A stretch of DNA of 44,660 nucleotides from Dicyema japonicum (lineage: Eukaryota > Dicyemida > Rhombozoa > Dicyemidae). Shown here one piece after another: positions 32,755-41,676 of the stretch. Every line of letters begins with the position of its first letter. The stretch's first letter is position 1. The DNA is taken from the NCBI GenBank assembly GCA_011109175.1, contig RDEW01000093.1, forward strand, positions 1 through 44,660. Reading direction: 5' to 3'. A model generated the notes under the pieces. That model was not told the origin of the DNA, ran no database searches, and worked only from the letters and a program-made list of their open reading frames with translations. The translations under genes and the position numbers were made by a program.

Positions 32755-32860
32755 CTAGAAAGTATAGTGGTTAGCGCTGTCGCTCAACTCAATATTACTT
32801 GTAGATTCGATTTCCGCAATGCTATCTGCCTGGTCGAAAGATTCCGTTCAGTTTGGAAAA
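32755..32860 (+). repeat. tRNA-derived SINE, copy 1
   Basis: Contains a good RNA polymerase III A box (TAGTGGTTAGCG, about 32766-32777) and B box (AGATTCGATTTCC, about 32803-32815), about 30 nt apart as in tRNA genes. The 3' part, CTATCTGCCTGGTCGAAAGA TTCCGTTC, matches the minus strand of 39871-39944 (CTATCTGCCGATTAGAAAGA TTTCGTTC). The cloverleaf stems are decayed, so this is not a working tRNA gene. Shared sequence beyond the tRNA part identifies it as a SINE. Confidence 0.65.
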
Positions 32861-32875
32861 TTCATCTAATAAGAG

Positions 32876-33240
32876 GCATCAGTTGATTGATTTGTTTCGA
32901 GAGAGACCCAACATCTGCTGGTAACCAAAAATGATCCATCTCTTCCTTGCTCCATTGTATAGGTTCCTACAATGGCGGATATAATGAAGCGATCCTTGGA
33001 GAGGGTACGTCTCATTTCAACCATGGGAACTGGATATACCTTAACCAGACGTAAATTAACTCCCCAACATCTGCTGGTAACCAAAAATGATCCATCTCTT
33101 CCTTGCTCCATTGTATAGGTTCCTACAATGGCGGATATAATGAAGCTATCCTTGGAGAGGGTACGTCTCATTTCAACCATGGGAACTGGATATACCTTAA
33201 CCAGACGTAAATTAACTCTAATAGATGTGAATACTTAGAG
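32876..33240 (-). repeat. Dispersed repeat family A, inverted copy, tandemly doubled (2 x 156 bp)
   Basis: On the minus strand it shows GTATATCCAGTTCCCATGGT, GAAATGAGACG, TATATCCGCCATTGTAGGAA and CAATGGAGCAAGGAAGAGAT, the family A blocks. 32907-33062 is repeated at 33063-33218 with about one mismatch. It is open over both copies (VYPVPMVEMRRTLSKD; SAIVGTYTMEQGRDGSFLV), but no known protein is recognised. Confidence 0.65.
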
Positions 33241-33606
33241 TTCTGCTTGTGCGAATTTTCTATTATTATAAATAAGAAAATATATTTTAAAATAAACACA
33301 AAAGTTATGTTGTTTCACANACTGGATATACCTTAACCAGACGTAAATTAACTCTAATAGATGTGAATACTTAGAGGTTTGCTTGTGCCGAACTCCCTGC
33401 TATCATTTCAACTAGTTTCTTTTATGTAGATCATTGGCGTCTGCAAAGAGCGAATGTTATAAGCCGCTTGGAGCCAACGTTATCGTGGTAGAAAGAAATA
33501 GTGATAGAAAGTTTAAACAATATTGGAACACAAAACTCGTGAATTTTCTATTATTATAAATAAAAAAATATATTTTAAAATAAACACAAAAGTTATGTTG
33601 TTTCAC
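33181..33606. repeat. Overlapping contig ends around a single N (33320), differing by an indel of about 150 bp
   Basis: 33181-33236 recurs at 33321-33376, and 33254-33319 recurs at 33541-33606. The right-hand side carries about 150 bp (33386-33537) between these two blocks that the left-hand side lacks. The simplest reading is two alleles of the same locus, one with a deletion, joined end to end. Confidence 0.75.
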
Positions 33607-33613
33607 ATAGTTT

Positions 33614-33887
33614 TTATAACCCAGCAACATGTCGACCTTTGTAATACTAAATTTCTTATTTCTTTTTAAAGCTGTTTTGAATAATTGCCAATTTTCTTCA
33701 TCCTGTGAATACAGATGTTGCAATCAAACGTATTTTACCGTAAAAAAGATTTATAACCCAGCAACATGTCGACCTTTGTAATACTAAATTTCTTATTTCT
33801 TTTTAAAGCTGTTTTGAATAATTGCTAATTTTCTTCATCCTGTGACTACAGATGTTGCAATCAAACGTATTTAACCGTAAAAAAATT
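33614..33887 (-). repeat. Tandem duplication 2 x 137 bp containing a possible exon
   Basis: 33614-33750 is repeated at 33751-33887. On the minus strand the lower copy encodes DEENWQLFKTALKRNKKFSI, TKVDMLLGYKNY, preceded by TATTCACAG (acceptor-like) and followed by GTGAAA (donor-like) near 33609. This looks like an internal exon of a host gene with a phase-0 start. The family is unknown. The second copy carries the same exon with changes. Confidence 0.45.
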
Positions 33888-34109
33888 TAGGCGGTTAAAA
33901 CAAGCATCCAGAAAACGGAATGCCAGTGTATTAATGGAATATGTACGCCTGTAAACATATTCAAATATGTGTTAGCTTAATAATAATTTGATTCCCTTGT
34001 TTTCATTAAAAGTTGTCATTTTCTTGCTTTTCTGTGAAGAATTAGTAGTTTGGTATGTTTTGATAGTTTTCGAAATATTTGATGATTAAGCACACAACAC
34101 TGCCTTTCC

Positions 34110-34230
34110 CATAAGGAGTAGGTAATGTTTCCATCACTTAAACCAACTTAGCCAGAACTCACTTTATTTTAAAAAGTAAGAACAGTAATGTCAATTAATC
34201 CATGGCATATTGATAATTATAACAAAAAAG
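34110..34230 (+). repeat. Dispersed repeat family B, copy 3
   Basis: GGAGTAGGTAATG, CTTAGCCAGAACTCACTTTA, AAGAACAGTAATGTCAATTA and CCATGGCA. It matches 2505-2620 block by block. Confidence 0.55.
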
Positions 34231-34274
34231 ATATTACCAATTCATAGTAAAAAGTTCCTTGAGGTATATAATCT

Positions 34275-34660
34275 TTTTAACTATCAAATTCTTTATTAAA
34301 ATAAAATAATGGAATAGTCAGCCAAAGGTCACACAGGTAGTGTACTAACTGCGTGGCTATTCACTCTCAGGATAACAAGTGTGATTCGCTCAAATTGCCA
34401 GCAGGGATCTCCTATTTGTGTAGAATTCCGATTCCCAAGACGACTTAGGAATTCCAGCGTCGCTGATTTCCTTGACGACCAGACGCTTCAGCTGCTAGTG
34501 AAACAAACAAAAAAATCTTCCGGTAGGACCATGTACTTTGCCTTTTTTGACCTCTCGGCCTTCTCAGCGGCAGAAAGGCTCTATAGGCACTCGTACATAT
34601 GTTGCAAGGTGCGTGTGTGTCGATGCATCTGACGTCCTAGACATAAGGCTTTACGGCTTC
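34275..34660 (-). pseudogene. RLE-type LINE, C-terminal fragment with 3' UTR
   Basis: The minus strand reads AAEKAERSKKAKYMVLPEDF, FVCFTSS, then, after TGA, SATLEFLSRLGNRNSTQIGD and PCWQFERITLVILRVNSHAV. This is the end of the RLE-LINE protein. Below the stop, the 3' flank ends near an AATAAAGAATTT motif, a possible polyadenylation signal (about 34289-34300). The catalytic core is absent, so it is a 5'-truncated copy. Confidence 0.7.
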
Positions 34661-35060
34661 AAAGGTGAAAATTCATAGACTAGATTCTTTAGAAGAAAAA
34701 GAAGTCTATCACGACCAGGATGTCTATTTTTTAGGTAACAATTGATATCTCAATAGGTCATTATTTCATGCTTTTGTAGCAGAGTAAAATGTACAACATT
34801 CATAACAAAAAACAAAAACAAGCGTGAGCAAAAATCTATTACTATTCTATCTGATGTTATCCGTTAAGAAAATGAAAATTTCTGATAAATTTAAATTATT
34901 AAAATTACTAATCATTATAAAGATGTGAATTAATTAATTTATTGATTTATTTTTTATTTAAAAATTATTGATTTCTAACGGTTTTAACGCAACGTATAAC
35001 GTCTTTAACGGCTCGTATTCAACCTGGGCACGTATTCAACCGGTCAGATTAAATAACAAA
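34661..35060. other. No gene recognised
   Basis: AT-rich flank of the PDZ gene's 3' side. At 35061-35138 the unit ACATTCATCAATTAAGAACA ATAATTCTCA is present twice, separated by 17 bp. Confidence 0.45.
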
Positions 35061-35141
35061 ACATTCATCAATTAAGAACAATAATTCTCATGTTACAATA
35101 ATTCTCAAACATTCATCAATTAAGAACAATAATTCTCACGC

Positions 35142-35824
35142 TCATCCAGATTTTACTTGCTTAGGTTCTATAAGAATATCATTTTCTCTAATCCCGGCAT
35201 TTTCTGCAGGGGAATTTTTGATCACGTTGATGAGAAAGTGATGATCGACATTAGGCTCTCTAAAATGAGTATATCCAAAAGTGACATTATCATTTTTTCT
35301 TAAATGGCACAATCGAGCAGTTGGCGTATAATCGGATGTCTCTCTAGAAATCCTTAATTCATATGAATGTTTTGGACTCTCCAAAAAGTTTGGCGGAGGT
35401 GCTGTTTGAAGAGTTTTCTCAAAATCAACATTTTGAGGTATTTCGTCAACATTTTGAATAATTAATTCTACTTTCGGACTTTCTCCGGTAGTCTGAATTT
35501 CTTGATTTTTCCGGTAGATTTTCAGTTCTAAAACCTTTTTTTATTAATCTTTTTTAAGATTTTTTTAGTTTTGAATTCGAAAAATCACATTCATCAACTG
35601 AAGGCACAACATCCCCGACCTTCAAACCAGAGGTATCTGCAGGACCTTCTGGCTTTACTTCAGATACATAATTATCATTGACTTCATTTTTTTCATTGTA
35701 AATCAAATCCAACTGAAGGCACAATATCACCGACCTTCAAACCAGAGGTATCTGCAGGACCTTCTGTCTTTACTTCAGATAAATAATTATCATTGACTTC
35801 ATTTTTTTCATTGTAAATCAAATC
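35142..35824 (-). CDS. PDZ-domain protein (NHERF/PDZK1-like), two PDZ regions, frame broken by duplication
   Basis: The minus strand has an N-terminal PDZ half, MDLIYNEKNEVNDN then SEVKPEGPADTSGLKVGDVV (carboxylate-loop end: P-A-x-x-S-G-L-x-x-G-D). After a linker with PKVELIIQNVDEIPQNVDFE come a second PDZ, TARLCHLRKNDNVTFGYTHF, and HHFLINVIKNSPAENAGIRE NDILIE (shown in two parts). ARLCHL+K...FG at the start and SPAENAGI..ND.L at the end match PDZ domains of NHERF-type scaffolds, which bind membrane-protein C-termini. The first PDZ part lies in a 115-bp tandem duplication (35595-35709, 35710-35824) that shifts the frame. The linker start (near 35540) also needs a splice or an error correction. 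The frame ends at 35142 in what may be intron, so the 3' end is missing. Confidence 0.7.
35595..35824. repeat. Tandem duplication 2 x 115 bp in the PDZ gene
   Basis: 35595-35709 and 35710-35824 are head-to-tail with about four mismatches (for example CTGGCTTT against CTGTCTTT). It duplicates a conserved coding segment out of frame, which argues for an assembly artefact or two alleles. Confidence 0.9.
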
Positions 35825-35950
35825 CATCCTGAGAGCGTTCAATGTTTAATAACAATTCAGTCATTGTTGCCAATTAACAGAATTTATAAAATTTATTTTT
35901 TTATGTTAAAAATATGAATAAAATAAAAATGAAAAATATTATTTGATTAA

Positions 35951-36966
35951 TTATAATTATTTATTTAAATAAAAATAAAAGTAAAGTTTTCAAGAGGTGT
36001 ATTAAAATTACTATTTCTACCTAGAACAGAAAAACGGTAACAAAAATTTATAATGTGAAGTTAATTAAACTTTCCTTGTCTGTAATTTTTGATTTTGTTC
36101 AATTTCTCATGCATGATTGCGAAATTTATTACTATGATTAATCATTAAGACAAACCACCATTTTCCAAATTATCAGAGAAAATGATAATTGACATAAAAC
36201 TTTGTCTATCTATGAATCTTTAGTTCGTCAATTAATTTATATGTGCTAGAAATCCAAGGAAATGAAGAATCTCTATAAAGCGATTTAGACAATTGTCAAG
36301 TTTTCTCACGTTATTTTAAAAGTACAATCTGCCATTGTTTTTAAACATGGTTCATTAAAATAAATGTGATTTAAAAAACCATTATTATAAAATTGGAATA
36401 TTGAATGATAATTAGATGTCAGGTTTTAATCTGGCTCACCTAGGTAATTAATGTGTNTTATAATTATTTATTTAAATAAAAATAAAAGTAAAGTTTTCAA
36501 GAGGTGTATTAAAATTACTATTTCTACCTCGAACAGAAAAACGGTGACAAAAATTTATAATGTGAAGTTAATTAAACTTTCCTTGGCTGTAATTTTTGAT
36601 TTTGTTCAATTTCTCATGCATGATTGCGCAATTTATTACTATGATTAATCATTAAGACAAACCACCATTTTCCAAATTATCAGAGAAAATGATAATTGAC
36701 ATAAAACTTTGTCTATCTATGAATCTTTAGTTCGTCAATTAATTTATATGTGCTAGAAATCCAAGGAAATGAAGAATCTCTATAAAGCGATTTAGACAAT
36801 TGTCAAGTTTTCTCACGTTATTTTAACAAGTACAATCTGCCATTGTTTTTAAACATGGTTTATTAAAATAAAATGTGATTTAAAAAACCATTATTATAAA
36901 ATTGGAATATTGAATGATAATTAGATTTCAGGTTTTAATCTGGCTCACCTAGGTAATTAATGTGTT
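35951..36966. repeat. Direct repeat of about 507 bp around a single N (36457)
   Basis: 35951-36456 and 36458-36966 match nearly base for base, with scattered substitutions and small indels. Neither copy contains a recognisable gene. This is the largest of the single-N duplications. Confidence 0.9.
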
Positions 36967-36996
36967 CTCATTCTAAAATTGATGGTCGATGTTCAT

Positions 36997-37271
36997 GTAT
37001 TCAATACAAGATCTCAATGTTATGTCAATTTAGAGTCTAAAAAAGTTTAAACTTAAAAATTAACATTTAATCAGTTTCAGAAGAACGTAAATAAAAAAAA
37101 CATCTCTGTTCACAAGAGTCTCTAAGTCACGTCTGTATTCAATACAAGATCTCAATGTTATGTCAATTTAGAGTCTAAAAAAGTTTAAACTTAAAAATTA
37201 ACATTTAATCAGTTTCAGAAGAACGTAAATAAAAAAAACATCTCTGTTCACAAGAGTCTCTAAGTCACGTC
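36997..37271. repeat. Tandem duplication 2 x about 138 bp
   Basis: 36997-37134 is repeated at 37135-37271 with no N between. Non-coding. Confidence 0.9.
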
Positions 37272-37647
37272 GAGATTGCATTCCTAATTTCATTGATGGC
37301 TCACTTACCAACATCTCCGGAGGTTTAGAAAGCGATGTTCAAAGCTGAACACCTATTCAATCTTTCGTTGGCCAGAGTCGGCATTTGACTAGTCAGAATG
37401 GCCAGAAAATAAAAATGGTGGAGCAGTAAGCAAGTTGATGTGCGTCTCGAAAGATCACTACTTAAAAATGAAAAAGTCATCCATTAGTCTCTTCCCAGTA
37501 AATAAGATGCAATCACGACATGACTCAGATTTAATGATACAATCACTAAGTAACCCCCATTTCTGAAAGCAGTAAAAATTTAAATATTTACTATCAAAAA
37601 ACAATATAATTTCAAAAAGAAAAACCAAGCCCAAGTCCAAATAAAGT
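37272..37647. other. No gene recognised downstream of PSMA7
   Basis: The 3' flank of the proteasome gene. No poly(A) signal stands out against the AT-rich background. Confidence 0.4.
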
Positions 37648-38725
37648 TCAAACTAATCTTCCAGTCCTTCTAGCCACGATCTCATCTTCTTTATCTTGTT
37701 TAATTTCTTCAGTTAAAGAGTTTAATTCATCACTGGTTAATGTCTACGAGTCAAAATGATCACAACTGTCAATTTTTGATCTTTACTCATATATGCCAAC
37801 TCTAAATTGTCCACACTATTGTGGACATTGTCCAAAAGAGCTCTCAGAGTAAATTTCTTGACTTGATGGTCAGAAGAAGCAATTTCTTCGTTGTAATTTT
37901 TTTCCAAAAATTCTAAAACTGAACTGCTGCTTCTCCCAATAGCAGTAGCCTATATGGATTATAGATCCCTACTTTCCACTCGCAGTAATTCCCAGCCGGA
38001 TCCGTCATGTACAAGTGTGGGTGCTCGTTATCGAAGCCCACAATGAGCNTGCCAACTCTAAATTGTCCACACTATTGTGGACATTGTCCAAAAGAGCTCT
38101 CAGAGTAAATTTCTTGACTTGATGGTCAGAAGAAGCAATTTCTTCGTTGTAATTTTTTTCCAAAAATTCTAAAACTGAACTGCTGCTTCTCCCAATAGCA
38201 GTAGCCTATATGGATTATAGATCCCTACTTTCCACTCGCAGTAATTCCCAGCCGGATCCGTCATGTACAAGTGTGGGTCCTCGTTATCAAAGCCCACAAT
38301 GATCATAGAGAAGCCGAAAGGCCTTCTACCGGAAGATCTGGTGAACTTCTGTTTTAAGTCAGCTACGAATCGGGCGAGATTTGACGGCAAAATAGAATCT
38401 TCCATCATCAATCTGTGGCTGAGAGAGTGAATTCGGGCATCCTTGATGACTTTTCTGGCGTCTGCCGTAAGTCCTGCAAAGGCTACAGCTATATGATCGT
38501 CAATTGTTGCAATTTTTCTTACAGTACTTTCGATTTGCAGTTTTCCTGCGACTTTTCTCTCGACTCCCAAAACAATTATGTTTTTACCACAAACACCGAC
38601 CTAGATACAATAAAGATCATTGATACCGCGTTGTTTCCCTTATTTACTGTCTCCTGTGCGTAATCCACCTGAAAAAGCCTTCCGTCGGGTGAAAAAATAG
38701 TGGTTGTTCTGTCATAGTTAGACAT
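37648..38725 (-). CDS. PSMA7: 20S proteasome subunit alpha type-7, four exons
   Basis: A non-catalytic alpha-ring subunit of the 20S core protease. Exons on the minus strand: 38725-38627 (33 codons, [30 protein letters not shown], shown in two parts, the alpha-subunit N-terminal signature), 38600-38229 (124 codons, starts [16 protein letters not shown], includes [28 protein letters not shown] and [13 protein letters not shown]), 37949-37767 (61 codons, starts [19 protein letters not shown], ends MSKDQKLT), and 37743-37648 (31 codons plus TGA). The total is 249 residues, against 248 in human. Exon 3 and the end of exon 2 are present twice around the single N at 38049. The copy at 38050-38304 joins the 5' side and the copy at 37794-38048 joins the 3' side, so the locus is one gene with unmerged overlapping ends. 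Introns are 26, 23 and 23 nt, each GT...TAG. The last exon lacks the lysine-rich tail typical of vertebrates. Confidence 0.95.
37744..37766 (-). other. PSMA7 intron 3, 23 nt
   Basis: Begins GTTGTGATC and ends ACTCGTAG. Removal joins DQKLT to TLTSDELNS, aligning gap-free with the human DQSLKILNPEEI. An alternative donor three bases downstream (20 nt) would add one residue and fits less well. Confidence 0.85.
37794..38304. repeat. Direct repeat 2 x 255 bp around a single N (38049) inside PSMA7
   Basis: 37794-38048 and 38050-38304 differ at a handful of sites (for example GGGTGCTCG against GGGTCCTCG, which changes DEH to DED). Because it splits an otherwise perfect single-copy gene, it is almost certainly two overlapping allelic contig ends. 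Confidence 0.9.
38206..38228 (-). other. PSMA7 intron 2, 23 nt
   Basis: Begins GTAGGGATC and ends CATATAG. Removal joins CEWK to [10 protein letters not shown], matching WKANAIGRG in human alpha-7. The second copy of this intron is at 37950-37972. Confidence 0.95.
38601..38626 (-). other. PSMA7 intron 1, 26 nt
   Basis: Begins GTATCAATG and ends TGTATCTAG on the minus strand. Removing it restores [15 protein letters not shown], which aligns without gap to the proteasome alpha-7 family. Read through, it gives an unrelated peptide and a stop. Confidence 0.95.
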
Positions 38726-39059
38726 AACGAGAGAAACACCCAGCACTTAAATGCTTTTATTTTTTTAAATTAAAAAAAAAATTTTTTAACTTTTATTATT
38801 AAATTTCATAATATCTTTGCTGAAAATCAAATTTTCTCGACTAGTTGTGCCGCAATTTTGAGACTTTCGTGATTAGAGATTGTTTTTACATTTTTTGAGA
38901 ATTGACATCGACCTGATCAACGCCCACTTTTTTTTGGAAGATAATTTTTTTACTAATCTATTTGATTCTGTTTTCGAACAAAATTAATATTTGATAAAAC
39001 CAAGTGGTTGATTGATCAGGAGATCGAACTGATTATATTAAATTAACCTGAAGAGGGTG
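38726..39059. promoter_or_regulatory. Upstream region of PSMA7
   Basis: AT-rich, with a long A/T tract at 38757-38800 just before the gene's start on the minus strand. No defined promoter element can be assigned. Confidence 0.3.
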
Positions 39060-39089
39060 TATGCATGACGGAGGAAACACTTTTGATAT

Positions 39090-39730
39090 TCAGAGATCAG
39101 CTCCAAAAAAATATTTAATTCATTGCGAGTTTTCCACGTCCGAGGAATATTAATACTAGTCTTCTTATTTATGTGGATGACGTAATTGTAATGGACACAT
39201 CCCTAAAATCTTTTATATCTGATAGAAGAATCCGGGAGTATGTAGACCAGATTGAACAATGGTGAAAGGGTTAAAGCTCTCTGCTGAAAAAATGATACTC
39301 ACTCCGAATAAGCAGTGAAGAAGCACCTGAAACAAGAATACGCTCTGAGAGTAAACAATGCACGCAGTCTGCACTACCTGGGGGTCAATTATAAACACGT
39401 AGGAGATTACATGGACGACATGAGGGAGAGGAGAAAGAGAGCTTTTCAGTCGCTCTTATGTACACAAAAGTTACACGTTATCCGTGACACCTAACTATTC
39501 ATCTTCAAGGGAGTTATTCTCCCTAGCCTACGTTATGGGCGCGAGCAGTGGTTCTCTTCTAAGAGGGAGAAAATCTTATCCCTCATTGAGAAGACAAGGA
39601 GAACTGCAATTAAGTTATCCTAAAACAAAAAACTGAGAGACTGTCTAAGCGAGGACGAAGACAAGCTGTTAGAACCGATCAGCAAAATTGTGGAGGATGG
39701 TTTCAGGAGGAGATCAAATATCCAGATCAC
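39090..39730 (+). pseudogene. Non-LTR reverse transcriptase fragment with YVDD box
   Basis: Reads PRPRNINTSLLIYVDDVIVM (39130-39190), SDRRIREYVDQIEQW, LKLSAEKMILTPNKQ, then LHYLGVNYKHVGDYMDDMRE, FKGVILPSLRYGREQW and SLIEKTRRTAIKLS. YVDD is RT block 5, and LSAEK and YLGV are blocks 6 and 7. It is interrupted by several stops. It belongs to neither the Jockey-like nor the RLE family above. The layout resembles R1-type elements, but I would not insist on the clade. Confidence 0.7.
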
Positions 39731-39870
39731 GTATATAAAACTGGAAGAAACGTTCTGAGAAAATTAAAAAGGAGGAAGGGTTCAGGTGTTGAGTCCAAGC
39801 CAAATGGTAGGACTCAGATGTAACAACTTCCAGAAAACTCTTTAACCCTTGTTAATAAATTGTTATTGTT

Positions 39871-39944
39871 GATAGAACGAAATCTTTCTAATCGGCAGAT
39901 AGTGGTCTAGGAATCGAACTAATAATCGCAACTAGAGAGACAGA
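39871..39944 (-). repeat. tRNA-derived SINE, copy 2
   Basis: On the minus strand: TCTGTCTCTC, B box-like TTAGTTCGATTCC, ACCACTATCTGCC and GAAAGATTTCGTTC. It aligns over about 75 nt to 32788-32855. Its A-box end is interrupted by an AT-rich stretch. Confidence 0.6.
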
Positions 39945-40379
39945 ACTAATTAATTTTAATTTAATTTTATTAACTATGGAATCACGAGAAAGAGGAAAAT
40001 AGTTATAGACTAATTAATTGATCCTTGTGTCCATACCAGTCCTGTTCCTGCGGTGAGTTTTAGAGTCCTCAATAAATCTCCACAACGGGGAAGGTTTTTT
40101 CTCTTTTTTCTGTTATCACGAGCAGGCGTTCAGATATTATTATTAACCTTAGGCTTACTATTGTAAGCCAAGCAATACAGTCATTACTAATCTAAGGAAG
40201 GAACATCTGCTTGTGCTGACAAAATCCATTTTCCAATACTTTATTACAGGCTACTGCTTCCGAAGAGAGGAGGAGAAGTAGGTCCGCTCTCTTCCATTTT
40301 TGTCCATGTCTTACCTGGAGTCCGCTAGATACTTCAGAACATTTATTTAAATTAAAGAAAATAATGACTTTTCCCCTTT

Positions 40380-41640
40380 CCAAGGAGAAGCAAAGGTGCT
40401 AAAAATCCCAATCACAGTGGAACAGGTGGAATTAGTGGAAGAGGTGGAATAAACTGAAGAACAACAAGAGTGCTGGGCCGGACAACATAAGCCCTGAGCT
40501 CCTAAAATATAAGCCAAAAAACTTAGCGACAGAATTGCAAAAACCCTAAATGACGTCTTTAATACTAATACCGATCTAGGACTTGGAAATGGATTATTAA
40601 TATCCATACAAAAACCGAACAAATCAAAAGGACCAGTAGAAAATCTCCGCCCGATAATACTTCTGAATTCGATACGGAAGGTGCTGGCAAACATTGCACT
40701 AAGCCGGATAAAGGGTGTGGCAAATCTATACCTACCAGCAAGTCAAAGTGGGTTCCGAAAGGGAGGTTTACGACAGACATCGAATAGAGCAACAGATGGC
40801 GCTGCGCAACGTACCAAAGACTCAATAGCGCAAGAACCGTGAGGATGATGTGGATTTTGTTCACGGGACGTGACCGCACTTTAACACATGCTAGAATATG
40901 CATCTGCGAAGCTTGAGAAATGGGTTCTCAGCGTAAATGTTAACAAAACTGAAATTACGGAAATCAAATGATACTCATGAAAGACGGAGACGTACTAATA
41001 AACTTGGTTTTCTACTAGGAGACGCTGAAGATGTACCGAAGAGGAAAACACTGGCAAATGCGGGAATGTTGAAACTGAAGAAAAGATGGCTAAGGTCCAA
41101 AGGACTTGGAATTGACATCAGATGCAGGCTTTACAAAGCGTTTGTGAAACCGATCCTACTGTATAAGGCTGGGACATAAGGAAGTACCTTCAACCATCTA
41201 TTGAAACTGGATTCGTTCCTATAGAAGGCAACTAAGAAGCTTACTCAGAATGGGCTAGACACGTAGAATATCAGCTACTAATATCTACAACAAGTATATG
41301 TGTTCGTACATCAGCAAGAAAGTGATATATGCCCGGTGGAGGCTATTTGGGCATGTACTAAGAATAACCCGAACGCACCTGCTAACAAAGCGATGGAGGA
41401 TTACAAAAAAACCAAAAAACCCTTTGACAGTTGCAAAAAACCCTTCCGCGGACGACCAAGATCGACACTTCCGACAGCCTTAAACAAAGACTTAAATCGT
41501 GTGAGAAAAAATATAAAAACTGGAAACGACCTTGACGATTAGATATCACTCGGATTCGACAGAGGAAGATGGAAAAGACTAACTATAAATATTGTTTCTT
41601 TGAGAGTTGCACATGCGGGGCTATAATAATTATGGCTTTC
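40380..41640 (+). pseudogene. LINE-2 family non-LTR element, degenerate RT ORF, copy 2
   Basis: Blocks in order: LKNNKSAGPDNISPELLKYK (from 40450, RT start), later GPVENLRPIILLNSIRKVLA (about 40630-40690), SQSGFRKGGL (about 40742), the thumb region NKLGFLLGDAEDVPKRKTLA (41000-41060), RCRLYKAFVKPILLYKAGT, and the C-terminus PANKAMEDYKKTKKPFD, GRPRSTLPTALNKDLN and RGRWKRLTINIVSL near 41590. Multiple frameshifts and stops. It ends GGGGCTATAATAATTATGGC, as does the copy at 11458-13492, which fixes the family's 3' coding end. Confidence 0.75.
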
Positions 41641-41676
41641 GTAAAAGTGCCTTGATAAAAATAATAATATTCTGAA

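Noticed and set aside
34381-34632. Plus-strand frame containing VADFLDDQTLQLL, which resembles the LDDE(A/C)VRI start of the RLE-LINE end
   Set aside because: The minus strand of the same segment aligns much better and over a longer stretch with the LINE C-terminus, so this is a coincidental shadow.
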